Positions 1-7,173 of a DNA stretch of 13,347 nt are shown here, piece by piece. How positions within the stretch are numbered: the first letter of the stretch is position 1; each line of letters begins with the position of its first letter. The stretch spans positions 1 to 13,347 of the forward strand of contig JAGCJE010000236.1 in the NCBI GenBank assembly GCA_017648225.1, given 5' to 3'. A program made the position numbers and the translations under genes. Below the pieces are notes generated by a model that was not told the DNA's origin, ran no database searches, and saw nothing but the letters and a program-made list of their open reading frames with translations. The stretch comes from Kiritimatiellia bacterium (GTDB lineage: Bacteria > Verrucomicrobiota > Kiritimatiellia > RFP12 > UBA1067).

Positions 1-30
1 CAAATGTCCACTTGATAATCTCTACGGGCA

Positions 31-75
31 AGGTAAAGGTAAAAATAAGATAAACTCTAGAATAAAACAGGTAAA
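31..75 (+). repeat. AGGTAAA triple repeat in gdhA leader
   Basis: The heptamer AGGTAAA occurs at 31-37, 37-43 (sharing one base) and 69-75. The longer form GGTAAAAAT occurs at 38-46 and again at 70-78, directly before the gdhA start codon. The last copy supplies the weak AGG ribosome binding site, seven bases before the ATG. The upstream copies may be secondary ribosome-loading sites, an operator, or chance in an A-rich leader. A TTGATA at 12-17 resembles a -35 box, but I see no convincing -10 at the right distance. Confidence 0.3.
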
Positions 76-78
76 AAT

Positions 79-1416
79 ATGAGCAAATACATTGAGAAGG
101 TTCTCGCCGATGTTAAGGCGAAAAACGCTAACGAACCTGAATTCATCCAGGCGGTTGAAGAGGTACTCTCCACCCTCGCCCCTGTGATCGAGGCCAATCC
201 CCAGTACGAAAAGGCCGCCATCCTCGAGCGTATGGTCGAGCCCGAGCGCACAGTCATGTTCCGCGTTCCTTGGGTCGACGATAATGGCGTCGTTCAGGTT
301 AACCGCGGCTATCGCGTCCAGTTCAACTCCGCGATCGGACCTTATAAGGGCGGTCTCCGTTTTCATCCGACCGTAACTCTCTCCGTTCTCAAGTTCCTCG
401 GCTTTGAGCAGACTTTCAAGAACTCCCTCACCACGCTTCCCATGGGCGGCGGCAAGGGCGGCTCCGACTTCAATCCGCGCGGCAAGTCCGACGGCGAAGT
501 CATGCGTTTCTGCCAGAGCTTCATGACCGAGCTTTCCCGCCACATCGGCGCTGATACCGACGTTCCCGCCGGTGACATCGGCGTCGGCGGCCGTGAAGTC
601 GGCTACCTCTTCGGCCAGTACAAGCGCCTCCGTAACGAGTTCGTCGGCGTTCTCACCGGCAAGGGCCGTCCTTTCGGCGGTTCGCTCGTTCGTCCCGAGG
701 CTACCGGCTACGGCACAGTCTACTTCGCCCAGTACATGCTCGAGAAGCTCGGCCAGGACATCAAGGGCAAGACGGTCGCTCTCTCCGGCTTCGGTAACGT
801 CGCCTGGGGCGCCGCTCAGAAGCTCGTCCAGCTCGGCGCGAAGGTTGTCGCCATCTCCGGTCCCGACGGCTACATCTATGACGAAAAGGGAATGACTCAG
901 GAAGGCGTCGATTACATGCTCGAGCTCCGCGCCAGCAACAACGACGTCGTCGAGCCTTACGCCGCCAAGTTCGGCGCCAAGTTCGTCAAGGGCCGCAAGC
1001 CTTGGGAAGTCAAGTGCGATATCGCTTTCCCCTGCGCCATCCAGAACGAACTCAACGGCGATGACGCCAAGATGCTCGTCGAGAACGGCTGCATGATGGT
1101 CGTCGAGACTTCGAACATGGGCTGCACGGCCGACGCCGTCAACTACCTCAACGGCCGCGTCGCTTTCGCGCCCGGCAAGGCCGCCAACGCCGGCGGTGTT
1201 GCGGTTTCCGGTCTCGAAATGAGCCAGAACTCCATGCGCCTTTCTTGGTCCGCCGATGAGGTCGACGCCAAGCTCAAGGACATCATGAAGTCCATCCATG
1301 ACAACGCCTACGATACCGCCGAGAAGTACGGCATGAAGGGCAACTACGTTGCCGGTGCCAACCTTGCAGGCTTCATCAAGGTCGCCGACGCGATGGTCGC
1401 TCAGGGCGTTTGCTAA
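79..1416 (+). CDS. gdhA: Glutamate dehydrogenase, hexameric GdhA type
   Basis: This cytoplasmic enzyme interconverts 2-oxoglutarate plus ammonia and L-glutamate with NAD(P)H, and is a main entry point for nitrogen. The 445 residues match the length of the hexameric class and align from end to end with remembered E. coli GdhA. The N-terminal substrate domain has IGPYKGGLRFHP (86-97), PMGGGKGGSD (121-130, catalytic Lys126) and PAGDIGVGG (163-171, Asp166). The Rossmann domain has GFGNVA (236-241), and the C-terminal part has APGKAANAGGVA. The strand after the dinucleotide loop reads ISGPDGYIYD rather than the ASDSSG of E. coli, so NADP preference cannot be assumed. The ATG follows AGG by seven bases. 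adk begins 24 bases after the stop with no hairpin between, so the two probably share a transcript. The family call is near certain; the coenzyme is open. Confidence 0.97.
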   Translation: MSKYIEKVLADVKAKNANEPEFIQAVEEVLSTLAPVIEANPQYEKAAILERMVEPERTVMFRVPWVDDNGVVQVNRGYRVQFNSAIGPYKGGLRFHPTVTLSVLKFLGFEQTFKNSLTTLPMGGGKGGSDFNPRGKSDGEVMRFCQSFMTELSRHIGADTDVPAGDIGVGGREVGYLFGQYKRLRNEFVGVLTGKGRPFGGSLVRPEATGYGTVYFAQYMLEKLGQDIKGKTVALSGFGNVAWGAAQKLVQLGAKVVAISGPDGYIYDEKGMTQEGVDYMLELRASNNDVVEPYAAKFGAKFVKGRKPWEVKCDIAFPCAIQNELNGDDAKMLVENGCMMVVETSNMGCTADAVNYLNGRVAFAPGKAANAGGVAVSGLEMSQNSMRLSWSADEVDAKLKDIMKSIHDNAYDTAEKYGMKGNYVAGANLAGFIKVADAMVAQGVC

Positions 1417-1440
1417 CAGACTTCACATAAGGGAAATGCC

Positions 1441-2073
1441 ATGAATATTGTAATTCTTCTCGGCGCCCCGGGTTCTGGGAAGGGTACGGTCGCGGGCAAG
1501 CTCGCCGCCGACAATGCCAACCTGAAGCATGTTTCCTCCGGAGATCTCCTTCGCGGCGCCGTCGCGAAGGGGACCGAGGCCGGTCTTGAGGCTAAGGGCT
1601 ATATGGAGAGCGGCAACCTCGTTCCCGACGCTCTTATCGCCCGCATGATCAAGGACGTCGTCGCCGAAACCACAGGCGACGTCACGATGCTTCTCGACGG
1701 CTTCCCGCGCAACCTCGCACAGGCCGAGATTCTCGAGGAGATGGGCGCTCCCATCAAGAGCGCCGTCCTGATCGACGTTCCCGACGAGATCATCCAGGAC
1801 CGTATCGCCGGTCGCCGTACCTGCCCTAAGTGCAAGGCGGGCTACCACGTCAAGAACCTTCCTCCGAAGGTCGAGGGCGTATGCGACAACTGCGGCAGCG
1901 AGCTGACGATCCGTAAGGACGATAATCCCGAGACCGTCAAGGACCGTCTCGTCGTCTATCATCGCCAGACAGAACCTCTCATCGAGTTCTATAAGGCAAA
2001 AGGTTGCCTTAAGACCGTTGACGGGATGACGGGCGTCGACTCTGTCGCGGCCGAATTCCTCAAGGTGATGTAA
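1441..2073 (+). CDS. adk: Adenylate kinase with zinc-type LID
   Basis: Adenylate kinase catalyses ATP + AMP = 2 ADP in the cytoplasm and is essential for nucleotide balance. The 210-residue protein has the P-loop GAPGSGKGT (8-16), the AMP-binding region SSGDLLRG (32-39), DGFPR (86-90) and the core arginines. The long-form LID carries Cys128-x2-Cys131 and Cys148-x2-Cys151, the four-cysteine arrangement that binds structural zinc in many Gram-positive and deep-branching adenylate kinases; E. coli Adk lacks it. The start is supported by AAGGG at 1429-1433, seven bases before the ATG. It sits between gdhA and map. The adk-map order is common in the ribosomal protein spc operon, but here secY and ribosomal protein genes are not the neighbours. 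A hairpin with a T tract follows the stop. Confidence 0.97.
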   Translation: MNIVILLGAPGSGKGTVAGKLAADNANLKHVSSGDLLRGAVAKGTEAGLEAKGYMESGNLVPDALIARMIKDVVAETTGDVTMLLDGFPRNLAQAEILEEMGAPIKSAVLIDVPDEIIQDRIAGRRTCPKCKAGYHVKNLPPKVEGVCDNCGSELTIRKDDNPETVKDRLVVYHRQTEPLIEFYKAKGCLKTVDGMTGVDSVAAEFLKVM

Positions 2074-2083
2074 TTATCATTTC

Positions 2084-2125
2084 AAGCGCCGGCGGAGGCT
2101 TAAGCCCGCCGGCCTTGTTTTTTTT
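2084..2125 (+). terminator. Intrinsic terminator after adk, abutting map
   Basis: GCCGGCGG (2088-2095) pairs perfectly with CCGCCGGC (2106-2113) around the ten-base loop AGGCTTAAGC. AAG (2084-2086) can extend the stem with CTT (2114-2116), leaving one bulged C. G2117 and then eight T residues (2118-2125) follow. This is a textbook Rho-independent terminator for adk. It is odd in ending four bases before the map ATG, so map mRNA that starts upstream must read through it. Confidence 0.75.
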
Positions 2126-2129
2126 ATTT

Positions 2130-2900
2130 ATGAAAGTCGACATCAAAACAAAATCCGAAATAGACCGCATGCGTGAAGCGTGCCGGATGACCGCTGAGAT
2201 ACGCGACATCTGCGCCAACGCCGTCTCACCAGGAGTTACTACCGGCGACATAGACGATCTGGTTGAAGAGTATTGTTCGAAGAACAAGGTTCGCGCCAGT
2301 TTTTTCAATTATATGGGCTTTCCCGGGCGGCTTTGCGTTTCGATCAACGACGAGGTTATTCACGGCATCCCGAGCCGCCATCGCGTGATAATGCCCGGCG
2401 ATCTCGTTAAAACCGATGTCGGAATTTTCAAAAACGGTTTTAACGGCGACACTTCCCGCACCGTCGCCGTAGGTGTAACCGATCCCGAAGTCCTGAGGCT
2501 CGTAGAGACGACGAAGGCCTGCCTTAAGGCGGGTATCGCCGCGTGCGGCCCCGGGGTTCATCTCGGTGATATCGGCTATGCGATTCAGAAGGTCGCCGAA
2601 GACGCGGGTTTCGGCGTCGTCCGCGACTGGATCGGCCACGGCGTCGGGCGTACGGTTCATGAAGATCCTCAGGTTCCGAATTACGGAAAGCCCGGGACGA
2701 AACTTGTCCTGAAGCCCGGTATGACGCTCGCTATTGAGCCGATGATTTCTATGACTAAGGCGGGCGAGAAGACGCGCGTTCTCGAGGATGGTTGGACGGT
2801 CGTTACGGCTGACAGATGCCTTTCTGCCCATTTTGAACATACTGTCGCCATCACGGACGACGGTTGCGAGATTTTGACTTTGCCGACGGATTATCCCTGA
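2130..2900 (+). CDS. map: Methionine aminopeptidase, type I
   Basis: This metalloenzyme removes the initiator methionine from nascent proteins in the cytoplasm. The 256 residues have the usual type I length. All five metal ligands are present: Asp96 (KTDVG), Asp107 (NGDTS), His170 (GHGVG), Glu203 (AIEPM) and Glu236 (HFEHT). The active-site histidines His78 (VIHGIP) and His177 (TVHEDP) are also there. I chose ATG 2130 because MKVDIKTKSEIDRMREA matches the family N-terminus; an in-frame TTG at 2115 would only add MFFLF from the terminator T tract. No Shine-Dalgarno sits at normal distance: the nearest GGAGG (2094-2098) is over 30 bases upstream, inside the hairpin. Expression therefore probably depends on read-through, an unseen promoter, or non-SD initiation. 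A weak terminator-like hairpin follows the gene. Confidence 0.96.
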   Translation: MKVDIKTKSEIDRMREACRMTAEIRDICANAVSPGVTTGDIDDLVEEYCSKNKVRASFFNYMGFPGRLCVSINDEVIHGIPSRHRVIMPGDLVKTDVGIFKNGFNGDTSRTVAVGVTDPEVLRLVETTKACLKAGIAACGPGVHLGDIGYAIQKVAEDAGFGVVRDWIGHGVGRTVHEDPQVPNYGKPGTKLVLKPGMTLAIEPMISMTKAGEKTRVLEDGWTVVTADRCLSAHFEHTVAITDDGCEILTLPTDYP

Positions 2901-2942
2901 AGTCCTTAAGCCCGAAGGCGCTCTGGTCGAATGGCGACTGAT

Positions 2943-2976
2943 TGCTTGGGGGCGGATTTTCCGTTCGGCATTTTTT
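2943..2976 (+). terminator. Possible weak terminator after map
   Basis: An imperfect hairpin can form from TGCT (2943-2946) and GGGCGG (2950-2955) with CCGTTC (2961-2966) and GGCA (2967-2970). It includes G-T wobbles, a three-base bulge and the loop ATTTT. Six T residues follow at 2971-2976. The T tract and position, 43 bases past the map stop, fit a terminator, but the stem is poor. The next gene, an MFS symporter, starts 39 bases later. Confidence 0.35.
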
Positions 2977-3015
2977 AATAATTGACTGGAAAAGAAAACA
3001 TGAAAGGGTTATTGT

Positions 3016-4419
3016 ATGAAAACTAAAATGACAAACTTCCGCTGGGTAATCTGTTCGCTTCTCTTTTTCGCGACTACGGTCAATTATCTCGACCGTCAGG
3101 TTCTGTCACTGACCTATAAGGATTTTATCGCTCCGGTATTTGGATGGTCCGACGACGATTACGGAACGATAACGGGAATTTTCTCAATCGTCTATGCCTT
3201 GGGTAATCTCTTCGCCGGTAAGTTCATTGATTGGCTTGGGACGAAAAAGGGGTATTTATGGGCGATTTTCATCTGGTCGCTGGGTGCGTGTATGCATGCC
3301 GCGTGCGGCGTCGGATCTTCCGCTCTCAATGCGATCGGCTTTGTCGGCATGATGGGGATGACGACGTCGGTATGGCTGTTTCTCGCCTGCCGCAGCGTTC
3401 TCGCGATCGGCGAGGCCGGTAACTTTCCTGCGGCTATCAAGGTGACGGCCGAGTACTTCCCGAAGAAGGATCGCGCCTTCGCGACGTCTATTTTCAATGC
3501 GGGCTCGTCCGTCGGAGCTTTAGCGGCGCCTCTTTCGATTCCGCTTATCGCGAAGTTCTGGGGTTGGGAGATGGCGTTTATCATCATCGGCGCTCTCGGA
3601 TTTCTCTGGATGGGATTTTGGATGTGGCTTTATAAAAAGCCCGAGGCGAACGGCATGGTGAATGAAGCTGAACTATCGTATATTCAGAGCGATGAATCGG
3701 AGATTGAAAAAACTCCCGCCGACGATGCGGCGAAGGGTCCGAAAATCAGTTATCTGAAGGCCTTTTCTCTTCGTCAGACGTGGTCTCTTGTATTGGGCAG
3801 ATTTCTCACCGACGGCGTATGGTGGTTCTTCCTTTTCTGGACGCCTTCGTATCTTTCTGATCAGTTCGGCTATAAAACTTCAGATGGAATGGGAATGGCG
3901 TTAATTTTCGCTCTTTATGCTATTGTAACCGTTCTTTCAATATATCTTTGTAAAATACCGACATTTCTGGTTGATAAGCGTGGCATGAATCCGTATGAAG
4001 GGCGTATGATCGCGATGTTTATCTTTGCATGTCTTCCGCTCTTCGCGCTTGGCTCGCAACCCTTAGGCGTGTATTCAGCATGGTATCCTGCTATTCTTAT
4101 CGGTATCGCTTGCGCCGGGCATCAGGCTTGGAGCGCTAATATCTTTTCCGTTGTAGGCGATATGTTCCCTAAGTCTACGATTGGAACATTAACAGGTATT
4201 GCCCAATTCGCGGCAGGTTGCGGTAGCTTTATCGTCAATAAAGGAGCGGGTAAACTTTTTACTTACGCCGGTGAACAAGGCGAGGCATTTGCATTTCTCG
4301 GTTATACCGGTAAGCCCGCCGGATATATGATTGTATTTTGTTATTGCGCCGTCGCCTATCTTATCGGTTGGCTCTGCATGAAGTCGCTCGTGCCTAAATA
4401 TAAAAAGGTAGAGTTGTGA
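3016..4419 (+). CDS. MFS anion:cation symporter, ExuT-like
   Basis: This inner-membrane transporter of the major facilitator superfamily resembles the ACS family (ExuT, DgoT), which moves sugar acids such as hexuronates and galactonate with cations. The 467 residues give about 12 membrane segments with a charged cytoplasmic loop near 207-250 between helices 6 and 7. Family marks are NYLDRQ in helix 1 (Asp26-Arg27), GKFIDWLGTKKG (68-79, motif A-like), ACRSVLAIGEAGNFP in helix 4 (Arg126, Glu133) and NAGSSVGALAAP in helix 5. From memory, an Asp-Arg pair and a helix 4 Glu are the coupling and binding residues in DgoT. AAAGGG lies seven bases before the ATG. The stop codon lies inside the next gene's promoter. 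An anionic sugar or related organic acid is the likely cargo; the exact substrate cannot be read from sequence. Confidence 0.88.
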   Translation: MKTKMTNFRWVICSLLFFATTVNYLDRQVLSLTYKDFIAPVFGWSDDDYGTITGIFSIVYALGNLFAGKFIDWLGTKKGYLWAIFIWSLGACMHAACGVGSSALNAIGFVGMMGMTTSVWLFLACRSVLAIGEAGNFPAAIKVTAEYFPKKDRAFATSIFNAGSSVGALAAPLSIPLIAKFWGWEMAFIIIGALGFLWMGFWMWLYKKPEANGMVNEAELSYIQSDESEIEKTPADDAAKGPKISYLKAFSLRQTWSLVLGRFLTDGVWWFFLFWTPSYLSDQFGYKTSDGMGMALIFALYAIVTVLSIYLCKIPTFLVDKRGMNPYEGRMIAMFIFACLPLFALGSQPLGVYSAWYPAILIGIACAGHQAWSANIFSVVGDMFPKSTIGTLTGIAQFAAGCGSFIVNKGAGKLFTYAGEQGEAFAFLGYTGKPAGYMIVFCYCAVAYLIGWLCMKSLVPKYKKVEL

Positions 4420-4442
4420 GTTTTCTTTCAAAATGATATAAT
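4414..4442 (+). promoter_or_regulatory. Sigma70-like promoter, extended -10
   Basis: TTGTGA (4414-4419) lies 17 bases before a perfect TATAAT (4437-4442), which is preceded by TGA to make an extended -10 (TGATATAAT). Transcription would start near 4449, giving a leader of about 43 bases before the lipoprotein gene. The -35 box overlaps the last codons and TGA stop of the symporter gene. This promoter could drive the lipoprotein and both flavoprotein genes independently of the symporter. Confidence 0.6.
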
Positions 4443-4461
4443 TTTATCGAAATAATGGTGT

Positions 4462-4471
4462 CGTTTAATAC
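4462..4471 (+). promoter_or_regulatory. CGTTTAATAC leader motif, copy 1
   Basis: This exact ten-base sequence lies 20 bases before the GH172-like lipoprotein start and recurs at 9309-9318 before the TonB-dependent receptor. It contains TTTAAT, one mismatch from a consensus -10 box. It may be an alternative promoter element or an operator shared by the two transcription units. Confidence 0.3.
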
Positions 4472-4491
4472 ATTCAAGAGAAGTCAGTAAT

Positions 4492-5715
4492 ATGAAAATA
4501 AAATATATGTCGTTGTATGCCGGTACGATCGTTGCCGCTCTTTCCTGTCTTGCTTTCGTAAACGGATGCTCTTCGCCGAAATATTCCCGCAGCGCGATTC
4601 CCGGCGATCTTAATACGTTGTGTCTTCTCTCCGATGCCGAATCACGTTCGATCAGTCCCGAGAATCTGACGGGCGAGCGCGGCGGCGGTGCGAAAGAAGT
4701 TCCGAACGAAGACTCCAAGGCTTACAGACTCGGAAAGGGTTGGAAGGTCCGTCCCTGCGTAACGATCAAGCCCGGCAAGACGTTTGAGCTTATGAATGTC
4801 GAAGGCCCCGGTCTTATTCAGAATATGTGGATTACGATGGCCGGCGACGGTTCGCTTGAAAGACGCTGCTATATTTTAAGAATGTATTGGGATGACGAGA
4901 AGGAGCCTTCGGTCGAGTGTCCTTTAGGCGACTTCTTCTGCAACGCCTATAAGAAGTGGGCTCCGCTTTCCTCTCAGGTCGTTTGCGTCGGTCCGCGTCA
5001 GGCGTTCAGCTGCTTCTGGCCTATGCCGTTCAGAAAGAAAGCCCGCATTACGCTTGAACACCGCGGCAAGGAGCCTATTGCGCTCTTTTATCAGATCAAC
5101 TATGCGCTCGGCGACGTTCCGGACGACGCGGCGTATTTCCACGCCCAGTTCCGTCGTTCGAATCCGACCGAGGGTTCTCTCCATACGATTCTCGACGGCG
5201 TTAAGGGTCGCGGCCATTACGCGGGCACGTACTTCGCCTGGCGTTGCCGCAATTATATCTGGTGGGGCGAGGGCGAAATCAAGTTCTATATGGACGGTGA
5301 CACCGAATATCCGACCATCTGCGGAACGGGCGCTGAGGATTACGTTTTAGGCTCTCATAACTTTGAGGTCCTCAACGAGAAAAAATTCTGGATCTACAAT
5401 ACGCCATACGCGGGCCTCATTCAGGCCGAAGAAGCCAAGGAGCCCGATAGCGTAAGCTCCTACGGCATGTATCGCTGGCACGTTACCGATCCCGTCCGCT
5501 TCAATAATGATCTTCGCGTCACGATTCAGGATCTCGGTTGGGCGCCCGGGCCGTACGTGACCCAGAACTCCGACATTTCGACGACGGCGTTTTGGTACCA
5601 GACCGAGCCTCACGCCGCTTTCCCGAAACTTCCTTCCGACAAGGAGCTTGAGGAGGATTACGGTAGCGAGCTTGTATCCCGTAAGAATTCGATAAAGGCC
5701 AAGGGCGCCAAATAA
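4492..5715 (+). CDS. DUF2961 / GH172-like lipoprotein hydrolase
   Basis: This is a predicted exported lipoprotein: a hydrophobic segment (about 8-23) leads to the lipobox VNGC, with Cys26 as the lipidation site. The mature part matches DUF2961, now glycoside hydrolase family 172, whose known members act on alpha-D-fructofuranosides or D-arabinofuranosides. Hallmarks are LIQNMWI (108-114), RMYWDDEKEPSVECPLGDFF (130-149), WWGEGEIKFYMDGD (257-270) and CGTGAEDY (277-284). Glu260 and Glu282 fall where the acid/base and nucleophile lie in the family (E270 and E291 in Bifidobacterium dentium alpha-FFase1, from memory), with one extra residue between them. The 407 residues are a full-length single domain. 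AGAGAAG upstream is a weak ribosome site. Two flavoprotein genes follow in the same direction. Family is confident; the glycan bond cleaved is not known. Confidence 0.88.
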   Translation: MKIKYMSLYAGTIVAALSCLAFVNGCSSPKYSRSAIPGDLNTLCLLSDAESRSISPENLTGERGGGAKEVPNEDSKAYRLGKGWKVRPCVTIKPGKTFELMNVEGPGLIQNMWITMAGDGSLERRCYILRMYWDDEKEPSVECPLGDFFCNAYKKWAPLSSQVVCVGPRQAFSCFWPMPFRKKARITLEHRGKEPIALFYQINYALGDVPDDAAYFHAQFRRSNPTEGSLHTILDGVKGRGHYAGTYFAWRCRNYIWWGEGEIKFYMDGDTEYPTICGTGAEDYVLGSHNFEVLNEKKFWIYNTPYAGLIQAEEAKEPDSVSSYGMYRWHVTDPVRFNNDLRVTIQDLGWAPGPYVTQNSDISTTAFWYQTEPHAAFPKLPSDKELEEDYGSELVSRKNSIKAKGAK

Positions 5716-5718
5716 TTT

Positions 5719-5755
5719 CAGATTTCAAAAGGAGTTTTATCATGCAGATTTCAAA
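5719..5755 (+). repeat. CAGATTTCAAA direct repeat around a start codon
   Basis: CAGATTTCAAA occurs at 5719-5729 and again at 5745-5755, a 26-base period. The first copy runs into the ribosome binding site AAAAGGAG (5727-5734); the second lies just inside the flavoprotein gene, starting with its second codon. It may be a local duplication that created the start region, a site for translational control, or chance. Confidence 0.35.
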
Positions 5756-7160
5756 GAGAGAGTTTCTTAAGCGTCTTGGCGTCGGCGGAGCCGCCGCTAT
5801 CACAGGCGCCGCGTTCGGCGATGAATTCGTCGCTTCTAATGAGAAACTCCCCCCAGGCGCTATCGGCGATCCGCTTAATCCGCGTTTCGGCAAGTGGATT
5901 TATCCTATCGATCATACGACCGAGGACGGGCCGAGTTCCTTCATGAAGGGCGGCAAGGTTATGATGCCCGGTCGCGAGGTGCCTATTTTCCACGAGACAG
6001 ACGTCGTCGTCGTCGGCGGCGGATGCGCGGGTTTCGCCGCAGCGGTCGCCGCCGCGAAGACGGGCGCGAAGGTCGCGCTCGTCGAGAAGGACGGCTCTCT
6101 CGGCGGTCTTTTCACGAACGGCATGGTTCTTATCGTTCTTGCGACGGCCCGCAAGGAGGCCGGCGGTGATTTTACCGTCGTCACGCGCGGCGTCTGCGGC
6201 GAGTTTATGGATCGTGCTTTGAATCTCGGTTCCGCTTTCTGCACAAAGCCCACCAAAGACAATCTCATGCAGCCGACGGTCGATCCCGAAGGGGCCAAGT
6301 ATCTCATGGACCGCATGGTCGAGGAGCAGAAGATCGATATGTTTTTCCACGCCTGGGGCATCGACGTTATCCAGGAGGGTAATAAGATCCGCGGCATCGT
6401 GTTCATGTCCAAGCAGGGTATGCAGGCGATTTTGGCGAAGACGGTCGTCGACTGTACGGGCGACGGCGATATTTATTTTGCGGCAGGCGCCCAGTACCGC
6501 CAGATCACCCATGGCATCGGCTTTGTTTCCCGCTGGGCCAATCTCGATAGGATTACGGCTAAGCGTCCGCCGCGCGACAAGGACGGCAACGTTCTTCCCG
6601 GCTACTGGATCATGAAGGGCAACGAGGCTAATCCTTCGACATGCTGGACGGGCGTTCCCAATCATCACGGCGACGGTCTTGACATTCGCAATCTGACGCG
6701 CGAGGAGATTTATCATCGGAAGGAAACCTGGGAGGCTGTTCAGAAGCTCCGTAAGACTCCCGGCTGGGAGGAGGTTTTCATCGCCAATACCTGCTCTCAG
6801 ATCGGTCCGCGTGTTACGCGCCTTTTGAAATCCGAGTGCATTGTCGATCGTGCGATGCTCGCTAAGAACTGGGATCCGGAAGATGCGGTAGGCTGGTTCG
6901 GCGTAGACGGTCTTCATTCCGCGTGGAAGGTTCCGTACCGCTCGCTCCTTCCCGTCGGCGTCGACAATCTTCTTTCGGCGGGCCGCTGCATCGGCGCTCC
7001 CGATACGTGCGACACCTTCCGTCTTATCGCTCCCTGCTTCGTCACGGGCGAGGCCGCGGGTACGGCCGCCGCGCTTGCCGCGCTCTCCGGTAAGTCGCCG
7101 CGTGACATTGACGTCAAAACACTCCAGAAGACGCTCGTTAAAAACGGCGTTTATCTGTAA
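5742..7160 (+). CDS. Tat-type FAD-dependent oxidoreductase
   Basis: This is a flavoprotein of the FAD_oxidored superfamily (PF12831-like), of unknown substrate. Residues 1-26 look like a Tat signal: SKREFLK (4-10) followed by the weakly hydrophobic GVGGAAAITGAAFG. The twin pair is Lys-Arg rather than Arg-Arg, a variant that a few Tat substrates use. After a linker, TDVVVVGGGCAGFAAA (86-101) is the FAD-binding dinucleotide fold, with Glu115 placed to bind the adenosine ribose, followed by SLGGLFTNG (119-127). CTGDGD (238-243) and NLLSAGRC (409-416) are the later FAD-contact segments. The 472 residues are complete. AAAAGGAG lies seven bases before the ATG, the clearest ribosome site in this locus. 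It sits 26 bases after the lipoprotein gene and 13 before a second flavoprotein. It probably oxidises a carbohydrate or its product outside the cytoplasm; the electron acceptor is not encoded here. Confidence 0.87.
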   Translation: MQISKREFLKRLGVGGAAAITGAAFGDEFVASNEKLPPGAIGDPLNPRFGKWIYPIDHTTEDGPSSFMKGGKVMMPGREVPIFHETDVVVVGGGCAGFAAAVAAAKTGAKVALVEKDGSLGGLFTNGMVLIVLATARKEAGGDFTVVTRGVCGEFMDRALNLGSAFCTKPTKDNLMQPTVDPEGAKYLMDRMVEEQKIDMFFHAWGIDVIQEGNKIRGIVFMSKQGMQAILAKTVVDCTGDGDIYFAAGAQYRQITHGIGFVSRWANLDRITAKRPPRDKDGNVLPGYWIMKGNEANPSTCWTGVPNHHGDGLDIRNLTREEIYHRKETWEAVQKLRKTPGWEEVFIANTCSQIGPRVTRLLKSECIVDRAMLAKNWDPEDAVGWFGVDGLHSAWKVPYRSLLPVGVDNLLSAGRCIGAPDTCDTFRLIAPCFVTGEAAGTAAALAALSGKSPRDIDVKTLQKTLVKNGVYL

Positions 7161-7173
7161 GCCTGAATACGTT

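Noticed and set aside
22..1299. Open frame of 425 codons on the minus strand opposite gdhA
   Set aside because: The + strand frame is an unmistakable glutamate dehydrogenase; the antisense frame is a by-product of its C-rich third codon positions and encodes no recognisable domain.
2115..2129. TTG start that would add MFFLF to methionine aminopeptidase
   Set aside because: These codons come from the terminator T tract, and the family N-terminus begins at the ATG at 2130.
2982..3010. TTGACT before the symporter as a -35 box
   Set aside because: No acceptable -10 hexamer lies 16 to 18 bases downstream, so no promoter is called.
7075..7173. GTG start that would extend the large flavoprotein upstream
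   Set aside because: It lies inside the preceding gene and would bury a clear signal peptide that begins at ATG 7174.
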